This document shows, piece after piece, positions 1 to 9,088 of a DNA stretch of 64,000 nt. Below the pieces are notes generated by a model that saw only the letters and a program-made list of their open reading frames with translations, did not search any database and had not been told where the DNA came from. The DNA is from Flavobacteriales bacterium (GTDB lineage Bacteria; Bacteroidota; Bacteroidia; Flavobacteriales_F; PHOS-HE28): positions 2,480,001 through 2,544,000 of the forward strand of contig JADJOI010000003.1 of assembly GCA_016713875.1 (NCBI GenBank), written 5' to 3'. The position numbers were made by a program, and so were the translations under genes. Each line of letters opens with the position of its first letter. The first letter of the stretch is position 1.

Positions 1-1404
1 CATCCGCATGAGCCGCTCTTCCACGCGGGCCTGGTGCTCGGCCGGGTTCAGGCGGGCCTGGGCGGGCTCGTTCACCGTGTTCACCGCGGTGGGCGGGGCC
101 GGCACGCTCGTCGGCGTCGCAGGTGCTTCATACAGATCAAAGCGCACCTTGCCTTCGGCGGGCGGGGTCACCTCCAGTTCCACGGTGCGCTCGTTCACCG
201 GGGTCACCGGCCGGGCCAGCTCGTTCGCCAGTGGATCCGCCTGCGGGGTGGCCGACTTCAGGTAGGGCTCGAACGCGGCGTTGACGGGCGGCTCCGGGGT
301 CATGACCTCCCGCAACGGGGTCGTAGGTGCGGACGGAGCGGCGGCCACCGGGTTGCTGATGGGCTGGGTGATCATCGTGGGCACGTCGGCGTCCAGCGGG
401 ATCACCTTGCGCGCTTCGGGCACATGCCCCACGGCGCCGGTCTCCGGGTTCACCTGGAAGCCCGTGGCGATCACCGTCACCCGCAGGCGGTCGCCCAGGC
501 TCTCCTCGCGGCAATAGCCCCAGATCACGTCGGCGCTGCTGCCGGCCGCATCCTGGATGTGGTCGGTGATCTCGCTGATCTCGTCCATCAGCACCTCACG
601 GGCGCCATGGCTGATGTTCAACAGGACGAACTTGGCGCCCTTGATGTCGTTGTCGTTGAGCAGCGGTGAGGCCAGCGCCTCCTGGGCGGCACGCAGGGCG
701 CGGTCCTCCCCTTCGGCCTCGGCCATGCCCATGATGGCCGCTCCGCTGTTGGACATCACGGTCTTCACGTCCTCGAAATCGACGTTCACCTTGCCGGTCA
801 TGGTGATGATCTCGGCGATGCCGCGGGCCGCGGTGGTGAGCACGTTGTCGGCATGGCCGAAGGCGTTGTCCAGGCTCAGGTTGCCGAAGAGGTCGCGCAG
901 GCGGTCGTTGTTGATCACCAGCAGGGTGTCGACCGAACGGCGCAGGTCGTCGATGCCGCTCACGGCCTGGAGCTTGCGCTTGCGGCCCTCCCACTGGAAG
1001 GGCATGGTGACGATGCCCACGGTGAGGATGCCGAGCTCACGGGCGATGCTGGCGATCACCGGCGCGGCGCCGGTGCCCGTGCCCCCGCCCATGCCCGCGG
1101 TGATGAAGACCATCTTGGTGCGCGCGCTCAGCAGCTGGCGCAGTTCGTCGAGGTTCTCCTGGGCGGCGTCCTTGCCGCGCTCGGGGATGGAGCCCGCGCC
1201 GAGGCCATCGGTGAGGGCGGGACCGAGCTGCACCTTCACGGGCACCGGGCTGATGTCCAGCGCCTGCTTGTCGGTGTTGCAGATGATGAAGTCGACGCCC
1301 TTGATGCCTTGGGCGTACATGTGGTTCACGGCGTTGCTGCCGCCGCCCCCCACACCGATCACTTTGATGATCGAGGAGAGCTCACGGGGAAGGTCGAATT
1401 TCAT
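1..1404 (-). CDS. ftsZ: Cell division protein FtsZ (3' end outside window)
   Basis: Tubulin-like GTPase that polymerises into the Z ring and recruits the divisome at midcell. The start is the ATG at 1404; 468 codons are inside the window and the frame is still open at base 1, so the C-terminus is missing. The nucleotide-binding glycine loop (GVGGGGSN) lies near residues 16-23 and the tubulin signature GGGTGTG at 106-112. After the roughly 320-residue GTPase core comes a long Pro/Ala/Glu-rich linker, as is usual in Bacteroidetes FtsZ; the terminal FtsA-binding peptide would lie beyond the edge. It is the last dcw gene seen here, 45 nt after ftsA, and probably shares its transcript. Confidence 0.97.
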   Translation of the reverse strand, partial: MKFDLPRELSSIIKVIGVGGGGSNAVNHMYAQGIKGVDFIICNTDKQALDISPVPVKVQLGPALTDGLGAGSIPERGKDAAQENLDELRQLLSARTKMVFITAGMGGGTGTGAAPVIASIARELGILTVGIVTMPFQWEGRKRKLQAVSGIDDLRRSVDTLLVINNDRLRDLFGNLSLDNAFGHADNVLTTAARGIAEIITMTGKVNVDFEDVKTVMSNSGAAIMGMAEAEGEDRALRAAQEALASPLLNDNDIKGAKFVLLNISHGAREVLMDEISEITDHIQDAAGSSADVIWGYCREESLGDRLRVTVIATGFQVNPETGAVGHVPEARKVIPLDADVPTMITQPISNPVAAAPSAPTTPLREVMTPEPPVNAAFEPYLKSATPQADPLANELARPVTPVNERTVELEVTPPAEGKVRFDLYEAPATPTSVPAPPTAVNTVNEPAQARLNPAEHQARVEERLMRM

Positions 1405-1449
1405 GTCGTTCGGGATTGGAGAGTGGAACTGCGGTGGCGGGGATGCGGT

Positions 1450-2742
1450 CTAGATGTCGTCGTCGCTGAGGATCTCGGAGGCGCCCTTGATCACCTTGTC
1501 GAAGAAGCTGCCGACACGGCTGCCCTGGCTGTGGCCCTTCACCTTGGGGGCCTGGGCCGGCGCAGCGCCCTGCTTGGCGCGCTGGCGGTGCAGGAAGTCG
1601 AAGCCCTTCATCACCAGGCCCACGCCGGTGGCGAACAGGGGACTGGTCACCTGATCGACATTGCTCTTGGCCAGATGCTCGTTGGGGTAGCCGATGCGGG
1701 CGGTCATGCCGGTGATGTATTCCACCAGCTGGCGCAGGTGCTTGAGCTGGGCACCGCCACCGGTGAGGACCACGCCGGCGATGAGCTGCTTCTCCAGCCC
1801 GCTGTTCTTGATCTCGAAGTGGACGTGCTCAAGGATCTCCTCCATGCGGCTCTGGATCACCTCGGCAAGCATGCGCAGGCTGATCTCCTTGGGGTCGCGG
1901 CCGCGCAGACCGGGGATGCAGACGACCTCATTGTCCTTGTTCTCCGCGGCGAGGGCGCTGCCGAACTTCACTTTCAGCAGCTCGGCCTGCTCGCGCATCA
2001 CCCCGCAGCCCTGGCGGATGTCCTCGGTGATCACGTTCCCGCCGAAGGGGATCACGGCCGTGTGGCGGATGATGCCGTCATAGAAGATGGCGATGTCCGT
2101 GGTGCCTCCGCCGATGTCGACGAGCACCACACCGGCCTCCTTCTCCTCGGCGCTGAGCACCGCGTCGGCGCTGGCGAGCGGCTCCAGGATGAGCTCCGTG
2201 ACATCGAGGCCCGCGCGGTGCACGCACTTGTTGATGTTGCGCGCGGCGGTGACCTGGCCGCTGATGATGTGGAAGTTGGCCTCCAGGCGCACGCCGCTCA
2301 TGCCGATCGGATCTCGGATGCCCTGCTCGCCGTCCACGATGTACTCCTGGGGCAGCACATGGATGATCTCCTCTCCGGGCGGCATCACGAGCTTGTACAT
2401 GTCGTCGATCAGAAGATCGATATCGAGCTGGCGGATCTCCTCCTCCAGGCTCTGGCGGGTGATCATGCCGCGGTGGTGCATGCTGCGGATGTGCTGCCCG
2501 GCGATGCCCACGTTCACCGTGCCGATCTCCACGTTGGCGTTGGCCTCGGCCTCCTTCACGGCTGCCATGATCGAGTCCACCGTCTTCTGGATGTTGGCCA
2601 CCATGCCGCGGCTCACGCCTTCGGAGCGGCTGCGGCCCATGCCGAGGATCTCGATCTTCCCCTGTTCGTTCTTGCGCCCGACGATGCAGGCGATCTTGGT
2701 GGTGCCGATGTCCAATCCGGCCACGATCTCTTGTTGGTCCAT
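1450..2742 (-). CDS. ftsA: Cell division protein FtsA
   Basis: Actin-fold ATPase that tethers FtsZ filaments to the inner membrane and signals to the septal synthases. The 430 aa length is normal. The phosphate-1 loop is at residues 10-16 (DIGTTKI) and the phosphate-2 motif at 209-215 (DIGGGTT); the region between, about 85-165, is the FtsA-specific SHS2/1C insertion. The C-terminus, beginning near FFDKVIKG, looks like the amphipathic membrane-targeting helix. It follows ftsQ by 12 nt and precedes ftsZ, the standard order. Confidence 0.97.
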   Translation of the reverse strand: MDQQEIVAGLDIGTTKIACIVGRKNEQGKIEILGMGRSRSEGVSRGMVANIQKTVDSIMAAVKEAEANANVEIGTVNVGIAGQHIRSMHHRGMITRQSLEEEIRQLDIDLLIDDMYKLVMPPGEEIIHVLPQEYIVDGEQGIRDPIGMSGVRLEANFHIISGQVTAARNINKCVHRAGLDVTELILEPLASADAVLSAEEKEAGVVLVDIGGGTTDIAIFYDGIIRHTAVIPFGGNVITEDIRQGCGVMREQAELLKVKFGSALAAENKDNEVVCIPGLRGRDPKEISLRMLAEVIQSRMEEILEHVHFEIKNSGLEKQLIAGVVLTGGGAQLKHLRQLVEYITGMTARIGYPNEHLAKSNVDQVTSPLFATGVGLVMKGFDFLHRQRAKQGAAPAQAPKVKGHSQGSRVGSFFDKVIKGASEILSDDDI

Positions 2743-2754
2743 GTGTACAGCGTG

Positions 2755-3558
2755 TTAGGGCGTTGTGCGTTGGGTGCAGACGACCTGCCCGTCGAAGCGC
2801 AGGTCGATGATGGCATGGCGACGCCAGTCGGTCTGATCGATCCCCTGGCGGTAGAAGAGGCGGAGCTTGGCGAAGCGTTGTTCAAGGCGGTCGGTGCCAC
2901 CGATGCGGATGCGCTGGCCGCCCACGCGGGGCACCAGCTCGAACTCGCCTTCCGGGGTGACGACGATCTGGTCGATGAGCGCCGCCCAGAAGGGGTCCTG
3001 ACGCAGGAAGGTGGCGATGCGGTGCACTTCGGGCAGGTGCGATGCGGTGATCAGGCTGTCGGTGCCGCGCAGGTCGATCACCCGCTCGGCCGCGCCCTGG
3101 AGATGCACCGTGCCCAGTGCCACCGGCACTCGGGCCGTGTGCTGCGTGCTCAACGGCATCGTGTGGCCCTCCGCATCGAGGTAGTAGCCGCGGCCATCCT
3201 GGTCGAGCACGCGCACGATCGGAGCGCGTTGCTCCACGCGGACGTGCAGGATGCCGTCGAGGGTGTGATAGGCCTCCGCGGCGCTCACCCACGGCACTGC
3301 GCGGAGCCGGTCCTCGATGGCCTCCAGGTCCATTTCGGCCACGGGTACGCCCACGACCTCCTCGCCCATGCTCAACACCTGCTCGCGCACCTGCTGCGGG
3401 GTGATGAACCGCGCGTCGTCCACTTCGCGTACATCGATGGCGAGATCCTGCACCGGCCGGCGGTCGGCGGTGCGCTCCACGAAGCCCAGGGCCACCACGA
3501 CCAGAGCGGCGGTGGCGACGAGCAGCACGGGACGGACGAAGGCACGCGGGGCGTTCAT
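2755..3558 (-). CDS. ftsQ: Cell division protein FtsQ/DivIB
   Basis: Bitopic inner-membrane protein of the FtsQ-FtsL-FtsB divisome subcomplex. The 267-aa product has a short cytoplasmic N-terminus, one transmembrane segment at about residues 9-26, then a periplasmic POTRA-like region from about 45 to 120 followed by the FtsQ beta domain. Sequence conservation in this family is low, so the call rests on topology, size and the position between murC and ftsA. The start codon overlaps the murC stop by 4 bp (ATGA), which fixes the start and suggests translational coupling. Confidence 0.88.
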   Translation of the reverse strand: MNAPRAFVRPVLLVATAALVVVALGFVERTADRRPVQDLAIDVREVDDARFITPQQVREQVLSMGEEVVGVPVAEMDLEAIEDRLRAVPWVSAAEAYHTLDGILHVRVEQRAPIVRVLDQDGRGYYLDAEGHTMPLSTQHTARVPVALGTVHLQGAAERVIDLRGTDSLITASHLPEVHRIATFLRQDPFWAALIDQIVVTPEGEFELVPRVGGQRIRIGGTDRLEQRFAKLRLFYRQGIDQTDWRRHAIIDLRFDGQVVCTQRTTP

Positions 3559-4925
3559 GCGGCAGCAGGGTGTTGAAGGGCGTCGGCGATGCGGGGCACG
3601 AGCCGGTCGATGTCGCCGGCGCCCAGGGTCAGCAGCAGTTCGGGAGGCTCGGCGGACAGGCGGGCGATCAGTTCATCCCGGCCCACGAGGTGCTTGTCGG
3701 CCAGGGCGATGCGGTCGAGCAGCCAGGCCGAGGTGATGCCGGGGATGGGCTCCTCACGCGCCGGATAGATGTCCAAGAGATACAGCCGGTCCGCACCGGC
3801 GAGGCTCCGCGCGAAACCGTCGGCGAGGTCGCGCGTGCGGGTGAAGAGGTGCGGTTGGAAGACGATGGTGAGGCTGCGCGTGGGATGTAGCTCACGGGCC
3901 GAGCGGATCGCCGCGTCCAGTTCGGCGGGATGGTGGGCGTAGTCGTCGATGAAGACCGTGGCCGGTCCGCCGAGGATCGTCTGGAACCGGCGCTCCACCC
4001 CCCGGAACGATGCGAGCGCGGCGCGCAACGCCTCCGGTGCCACACCGGCGCGCAGCGCCATCGCGGCGGCGGCCGTGGCGTTCTCCACGTTATGCCGCCC
4101 GGCCATGCCCAATCGCAGCCCGCGCAGGGTGACGCCTCCGGCCACCAGGTCGAAGTGGTAGGCGCCCTCACGCACCTCCACCTGTTCGGCGCGGGGTACG
4201 CCGTGGCCACCGATGGCATAGGTATCGGCCTTCAGGGCGGGGAGCGCGGCCTTCACGCGCTCATGCACGAGCAACGCCCCGGAGCACAGGCCCGCGAAGG
4301 CGGTGTAGGCCTCGAGCATCGCCTCGGGCGTACCATAGATGTCCAGGTGGTCGGGATCGGCCGCGGTGATGATCGCATCGGTGGGGCGCAGCTGCAGGAA
4401 GCTGCGGTCGTATTCATCGGCCTCCACCACGTTCGCCACGGCGCCTTCATCCAGCAGCACATTGGTGTTGTAGTTGGCGCTGATGCCACCAAGGAAGGCG
4501 TTCACCGGCACGCCTCCGCTGTGCAGCAGGTGCGTCAGCAGGGTGCTCACGGTGGTCTTGCCATGCGTTCCCGCGACCGCATACGTGTGACGGTCCCGGG
4601 TGACGAGTCCGAGCAGTTCGCTGCGCTTGACGATGCGGGCACCAGCGGCGGTCCACCAGGCCAGCAACAGGCTGGAGGCGGGCACGGCGGGGGTGCGTAC
4701 CACCAGCACATCGGCCGGCCGCTCGCGCAGGGGCTCGGGGATCGAGGCGGGGTCATCGTCGAAGTGGATGGCCATGCCCTCCGCGGCCAGGCTCTCAGTG
4801 AGCGCCGACGGTGTGCGGTCGTAGCCCCCGACGACAGCGCCGGCGCGTCGGAAATAGCGGGCCAGGCCGCTCATGCCGATGCCGCCGATGCCGACGAAAT
4901 AGAGGCGCTGGACCGCGGTGCTCAT
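3555..4925 (-). CDS. murC: UDP-N-acetylmuramate--L-alanine ligase MurC
   Basis: Cytoplasmic Mur ligase that adds L-Ala to UDP-MurNAc using ATP, the first peptide-stem step of peptidoglycan synthesis. The 456-aa product has the N-terminal dinucleotide-like glycine motif GIGGIGMSG near residues 12-20, the ATP-binding P-loop GTHGKTT at 119-125 and a C-terminal Mur ligase domain with DDYAHHP. Start and stop overlap murG and ftsQ by 4 bp each, so it is embedded in the dcw operon. Confidence 0.96.
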   Translation of the reverse strand: MSTAVQRLYFVGIGGIGMSGLARYFRRAGAVVGGYDRTPSALTESLAAEGMAIHFDDDPASIPEPLRERPADVLVVRTPAVPASSLLLAWWTAAGARIVKRSELLGLVTRDRHTYAVAGTHGKTTVSTLLTHLLHSGGVPVNAFLGGISANYNTNVLLDEGAVANVVEADEYDRSFLQLRPTDAIITAADPDHLDIYGTPEAMLEAYTAFAGLCSGALLVHERVKAALPALKADTYAIGGHGVPRAEQVEVREGAYHFDLVAGGVTLRGLRLGMAGRHNVENATAAAAMALRAGVAPEALRAALASFRGVERRFQTILGGPATVFIDDYAHHPAELDAAIRSARELHPTRSLTIVFQPHLFTRTRDLADGFARSLAGADRLYLLDIYPAREEPIPGITSAWLLDRIALADKHLVGRDELIARLSAEPPELLLTLGAGDIDRLVPRIADALQHPAAA

Positions 4926-6064
4926 GGGCGCGTGGTGGTGTTGGCGAGCGCGATCACTTCATCGGCGATGGTGCCGGCAGCGTCGGGTCGGCCGAAGGCG
5001 GAGATGGCCGTGCGCATGCGTTCGCGGGCCGGGGCATCGTTCAGCAGGCTTAGCACCGTGGGCCCAAGCTCCTCCCTAGTGTCGTTGTCGCGCACGAGCA
5101 GCGTGGCACCGCGGTCGGTGAGCGCTCGGGCGTTGGCGGTCTGATGGTCCTCGGCGGCGGTGGGCAGCGGCACCAGCACGGCGGGCAGCTTCACCAGGCA
5201 GAGCTCACTGATGCTGATGGCCCCGGCGCGTGCGACCACCACATCAGCGCAGGCGTAGGCCAGGTCCATGCGGTCGATGAAGGCGCTCACCCTGCACCGG
5301 TCGAACGCGAGGTCCGCCACCGCCTTGCGGGCCTGCTCGAGGAAGGGGGTGCCCGTCTGCCAGATCACCTGCACCCCGGCCCCCTTCCAGCCCGCCAGGG
5401 CCGCGGCCACGCCATGGTTCACGCCGCGCGCGCCGAGGCTCCCGCCGGTCACCAGCACGATCGGCGCATCGCCGAGGAGGCCGAAATGAGCGAGCGCTTC
5501 GGCACGCTTGCCCTCCAGCTGCACGGTGGCGCTGCGCACCGGATTACCGGTGAGGCGCAGGCGGTCCTTCGGGAAGTACTTCTCCATGCCCGGATAGGCC
5601 ACGCAGATGCGCTGGGCACGGCGGCCGAGGTGGATGTTGGTCTTGCCGGCATGGCTGTTCTGCTCCTGGATGAGCGTGGGCACGCCCATGCGCTGGGCCA
5701 CGGCGATCAAGGGGCCGCTGGCGTAACCGCCCACGCCCACCGCCACATCCGGGCGGAACGTGCGCACCAGACGCCGCGCCTTGAGGAAGCTCCGCAGCAG
5801 CATCCACGGCAGGCCCAGGTTGGCCAGCACGGCCCCCCGTTGGAAGCCGCGGATGGGAAGGCCCTCGATGCGATATCCGGCAGCGGGCACCTTGGTCATC
5901 TCCATGCGGCCCTCCGCGCCCACGAAGAGCACCTCCGCATCGGGCAGCCGTTCCCGCACGGCGCTCGCGATGGCGATCGCCGGGAAGATGTGCCCACCGG
6001 TGCCACCTCCGCTGATCATCAGCCTAAGCGGCCGCCGGAGCGGTGCGGGGTTGGGGTTCGACAT
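4922..6064 (-). CDS. murG: UDP-GlcNAc--lipid I GlcNAc transferase MurG
   Basis: Membrane-associated GT28 glycosyltransferase that converts lipid I to lipid II on the inner face of the cytoplasmic membrane. The 380-aa product carries the first glycine-rich loop GGGTGGHIFPA at 19-29 and the second-domain loop TGGSLGARG, with the acceptor/donor signature ISELCLVKLPAVLVPLP further on. It overlaps the 3' end of ftsW by 41 bp and murC by 4 bp. Length and motifs are typical. Confidence 0.96.
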   Translation of the reverse strand: MSNPNPAPLRRPLRLMISGGGTGGHIFPAIAIASAVRERLPDAEVLFVGAEGRMEMTKVPAAGYRIEGLPIRGFQRGAVLANLGLPWMLLRSFLKARRLVRTFRPDVAVGVGGYASGPLIAVAQRMGVPTLIQEQNSHAGKTNIHLGRRAQRICVAYPGMEKYFPKDRLRLTGNPVRSATVQLEGKRAEALAHFGLLGDAPIVLVTGGSLGARGVNHGVAAALAGWKGAGVQVIWQTGTPFLEQARKAVADLAFDRCRVSAFIDRMDLAYACADVVVARAGAISISELCLVKLPAVLVPLPTAAEDHQTANARALTDRGATLLVRDNDTREELGPTVLSLLNDAPARERMRTAISAFGRPDAAGTIADEVIALANTTTRP

Positions 6065-7211
6065 GGTCGTTCGCGGGTTCGTCGTACACGCTGCGGCTCA
6101 CGCTCAGCACGATGCCGATCATGAGACTGGTGAACCAGATGGAGGTGCCGCCCATGCTCACCAGGGGCAGCGGCTGTCCGGTGACGGGCACGAGGTTGAC
6201 GGCCACGGCCATGTTCACCAGGGCCTGCAGCACCAGGCTGAGGCTCAGGCCCAGCGCGGTGAGCGCGCCGAAGGGCTTGGGGCAGAGCCGGGCGATCTTC
6301 ACGGCGCGCCCCATCAGGATGAGGTAGAGCAGCAGCAGACCGAGCCCACCGAGCAGGCTGCCGTACTCCTCGATGATGAACGCGTAGATCATGTCCGAGT
6401 ACGGGTGCGGCAGGAAGTTGCGCGATGTGCCGCTGCCTGGTCCGTTGGGCAGCAGGCCACCGCTGGCGATGGCGATCTTGGCGTGCTCCACCTGGTAGTT
6501 GGCATCGCTGTCGGCCGAACCATGGTTCTCCAAGCGCGCACGCCAGGTCTCCACGCGCGGCAGCAGCCCGAGGTCGGCGGCCTCGTTCACCGCCACCAGC
6601 AGGGCGAAGGCGCCGGCGGCCACACCGATGGAGGCCGCGATCCACTTCAGCGGCACGCCGCCCAGGAACGCCACCATCATGCACACGGCGAAGAGCAGCG
6701 CGGCCGTGCTGAAGTTGGCCGGCAGGATGGTGCCGCACACCGCACCGATGGGCAGCATGAGCTTGAGCACCACATCGCGGAAGGCCCAGGGCGCGGCCTT
6801 CTGTTTGGCGATGGCGCGCGCCACGAACACGATCAGCACCACCTTGGCCAGGTCGCTGGTCTGGAAGCTCTGGCCGATGATGGGGATGCGCAGCCAGCGA
6901 CTGGCATCGTTCAGGTTGGTGCCGAGCAGCAGGGTGAGGACGAGCAGGCCGACGGTGACCCCGAGCAGAAGCTGCGACAGACGCCCGTAAACGCCGAAAC
7001 GGAGCCGGTGCGCCCCGTACATGATCGCACCACCACTGGCGAGCATCAGGCCGTGCTTCATCAGGAAGTGCAGGGTGCTCCGTCCCTCCTGCTTGAACGC
7101 CAGGGAGGCGATCGAGCTGTACACGGCCAGCAGGCTGACCACGCCCAGCAGCAGCGCCACCATCCAGATGGTGCGGTCGCCGCGCAGGTGTTCGTGGAAG
7201 AGGCGGTTCAT
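6024..7211 (-). CDS. ftsW: SEDS septal peptidoglycan polymerase FtsW
   Basis: Polytopic SEDS glycosyltransferase that polymerises lipid II at the septum together with the transpeptidase FtsI. The start chosen is the ATG at 7211, giving 395 aa; the open frame continues upstream, but that part is low-complexity and overlaps the previous gene. About ten hydrophobic segments are visible, with the SEDS signatures GSGTSRNFLPHPYSD and PLVSMGGTS. The stop lies 41 bp inside murG. Located 10 nt after the small MurD-like gene. Confidence 0.94.
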   Translation of the reverse strand: MNRLFHEHLRGDRTIWMVALLLGVVSLLAVYSSIASLAFKQEGRSTLHFLMKHGLMLASGGAIMYGAHRLRFGVYGRLSQLLLGVTVGLLVLTLLLGTNLNDASRWLRIPIIGQSFQTSDLAKVVLIVFVARAIAKQKAAPWAFRDVVLKLMLPIGAVCGTILPANFSTAALLFAVCMMVAFLGGVPLKWIAASIGVAAGAFALLVAVNEAADLGLLPRVETWRARLENHGSADSDANYQVEHAKIAIASGGLLPNGPGSGTSRNFLPHPYSDMIYAFIIEEYGSLLGGLGLLLLYLILMGRAVKIARLCPKPFGALTALGLSLSLVLQALVNMAVAVNLVPVTGQPLPLVSMGGTSIWFTSLMIGIVLSVSRSVYDEPANDHVEPQPRTAPAAA

Positions 7212-7221
7212 GGGCGTCGGA

Positions 7222-7734
7222 TCAGAGCTCGCGCACGGTGCGCTTGAAGGCGTGTCCGCGTTCCTCGTAGTTGGCGAATCCACCGCCGCTGGGGCATGCG
7301 GGGCTGAAGAGCACCACCTCGCCACTGGTCGCGAGCTCATGCGCCAGGAAGACGGCCGTGCGCAGGTCGCCAGCCTGGAAGGCCTGGCCGAGGGCCTCGC
7401 GGATGCCGTCGGGCACGTCGCTCATCCCGGGGGTGCACAGGATCAGGGCGCGCACGCGGTCGCGCAGGAAATCGAGCACGGCCCCATCGCCCAGGCCCTC
7501 CGGCAGATCGCCCGTGATCCACAGCACGGGCTTCTCGATGGAGGCCATGGATTGCAGGGCGGCATCGAGGAAGGTGGCGCGGGAATCGTTGATGTACTCC
7601 ACGCCGCGCATGGTGCCGACGAACTCCATGCGGTGGGGTGCGCTCCGCAGCTCACCAAGGGCGCGCGCACGGGCCTCCACCAGACCGGCGCGGGCCTGAC
7701 GGACGTTCAGCAGGTGCAGGGTGTCCTTGTCCAT
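7222..7734 (-). CDS. Orphan MurD C-terminal-domain-like protein
   Basis: A 170-aa protein that aligns by eye only with the C-terminal third of MurD, the next gene upstream. Its VEYINDSRATFLDAA matches MurD VTFINDSKATNVNSA, and LFSPACPSGGGFANYEERG matches LLSPACASFDLFENYEERG. The Mur ligase N-terminal UDP-binding domain and the central ATPase domain with GKT P-loop are absent, so it cannot be a complete ligase. The MurD Lys of NDSKAT is Arg here and the Asp in SPACASxD is Gly, so the substrate-binding face appears altered. Start ATG at 7734, 19 nt after murD and 10 nt before ftsW, so it is cotranscribed. Best explained as a partial tandem duplication of murD that kept an open frame and diverged. 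Possible roles (regulator of MurD, scaffold, decoy) are speculation. Confidence 0.85.
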   Translation of the reverse strand: MDKDTLHLLNVRQARAGLVEARARALGELRSAPHRMEFVGTMRGVEYINDSRATFLDAALQSMASIEKPVLWITGDLPEGLGDGAVLDFLRDRVRALILCTPGMSDVPDGIREALGQAFQAGDLRTAVFLAHELATSGEVVLFSPACPSGGGFANYEERGHAFKRTVREL

Positions 7735-7753
7735 GGTATCGGTGTTTCCGGGG

Positions 7754-9088
7754 TCACAGGGCCTTGACGGCGGTCTTGAACCGGCGTCCGCGTTCCTCGT
7801 AGTTCTCGAACAGGTCGAAGCTGGCGCAGGCGGGGCTGAGCAGCACCGCATCGCCCGGCTCGCTGAGGCCGTAGGCGGTGCGCACGGCGGCCTCGGCGCT
7901 GTCGGTATCGGTGATCGTCGGCACCATGCCGGCGAAGGCGGCATGGACCTTGGCGTTGTCCTTGCCCAGGCAGACGATGGCCTTCACACGCTGTTTCACC
8001 AGCGGCACGAGCGTGCTGTAGTCGTTGCCCTTGTCCACACCTCCGGCGATCCAGATCACGGGACGGTCCATGCTCTCCAGGGCGTACCACGCGCTGTTCA
8101 CGTTGGTCGCCTTCGAATCGTTGATGAAGGTGACCCCGTTCACGGTGGCGACACGCTCCAGGCGGTGCTCCACGTTCTGGAAGTCGCTCAGGCTCTCGCG
8201 CAGGGACTCGCTGCGCACGTCGAGGATGCGCGCGGCGATGCCCGCCGCCAGCGAGTTGTACACGTTGTGCCTGCCCTGCAGGGCGAGTTCGAGGATGGAC
8301 ATGCGGAACTGGTTTTGGTCGGTGTGGATGTGGATATGCTTGTCGTCGAGCCATCCGCCCCGGGCGAGGGGGCGTTCGATGGAGAAGGGCCATCGCTGCG
8401 CGTGCACCGGGTGCAGGTCGAGCCCGCGGACCACCTCGGGGTCGTCGGCGCAGTGGATGAAATGGTCCCGGTCGGTCATGTTCATCGCGATGCGGAACTT
8501 GCTCGCGACGTAGTTCTCCATCCGGTACGCATAGCGGTCCAGATGGTCCGGGGTGATGTTGAGCAGCACAGCGATGTGCGGGCGCAGGGTGCGGATGCCG
8601 TCCAGCTGGAAGCTGCTCAGCTCGAGGACGTACAGGGCATGCTCGCGTTCGGCGACGAGGCCGGCGAAGCTGCGCCCGACGTTGCCGCCGAGCCCGGCGT
8701 CCATTCCGGCCTTCGTGAGGATGTGATGCGTGAGGAGCGTGGTGGTGGTCTTGCCGTTGCTCCCGGTGATGGCCACGATGGGCGCCGTGGTGTGGCGGGC
8801 CGCCAGTTCCACCTCGCTGATCACCGGGATGCCGCGGTCGCGAGCGGCGGCCACGAGCGCCGCGGTGTCGGGGATGCCCGGGCTCTTCACCACCTCATCG
8901 GCGGCGAGCACGCGCGTGGCGGAATGCCCCCCCTCCTCGAAGGGGATGTCGTGCGCCTCGAGCACCTCGCGGTAGCGCGGCTTGATCGGCCCGCCATCGC
9001 TGACGAACACGGGCAGACCGAGCTTGCGGGCCAGCAGCGCCGCGCCCACTCCGCTCTCCTGCGCACCGAGCACCACCAATGAGCTCAT
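7754..9088 (-). CDS. murD: UDP-N-acetylmuramoylalanine--D-glutamate ligase MurD
   Basis: Cytoplasmic ATP-dependent ligase that adds D-Glu (made by MurI, also in this window) to UDP-MurNAc-L-Ala. All three Mur domains are present in 444 aa: an N-terminal Rossmann-like domain, the central domain with P-loop GSNGKTTTT at 109-117, and a C-terminal domain with NDSKATN and SPACASFD. It overlaps mraY by 4 bp. The following small gene repeats its C-terminal domain. Confidence 0.96.
   Translation of the reverse strand: MSSLVVLGAQESGVGAALLARKLGLPVFVSDGGPIKPRYREVLEAHDIPFEEGGHSATRVLAADEVVKSPGIPDTAALVAAARDRGIPVISEVELAARHTTAPIVAITGSNGKTTTTLLTHHILTKAGMDAGLGGNVGRSFAGLVAEREHALYVLELSSFQLDGIRTLRPHIAVLLNITPDHLDRYAYRMENYVASKFRIAMNMTDRDHFIHCADDPEVVRGLDLHPVHAQRWPFSIERPLARGGWLDDKHIHIHTDQNQFRMSILELALQGRHNVYNSLAAGIAARILDVRSESLRESLSDFQNVEHRLERVATVNGVTFINDSKATNVNSAWYALESMDRPVIWIAGGVDKGNDYSTLVPLVKQRVKAIVCLGKDNAKVHAAFAGMVPTITDTDSAEAAVRTAYGLSEPGDAVLLSPACASFDLFENYEERGRRFKTAVKAL

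Noticed and set aside
853..3576. 907-codon open frame on the plus strand
   Set aside because: It is antisense to ftsA, ftsQ and part of ftsZ, all with clear family motifs. The Ala/His/Val-rich product is typical of shadow frames in GC-rich DNA.
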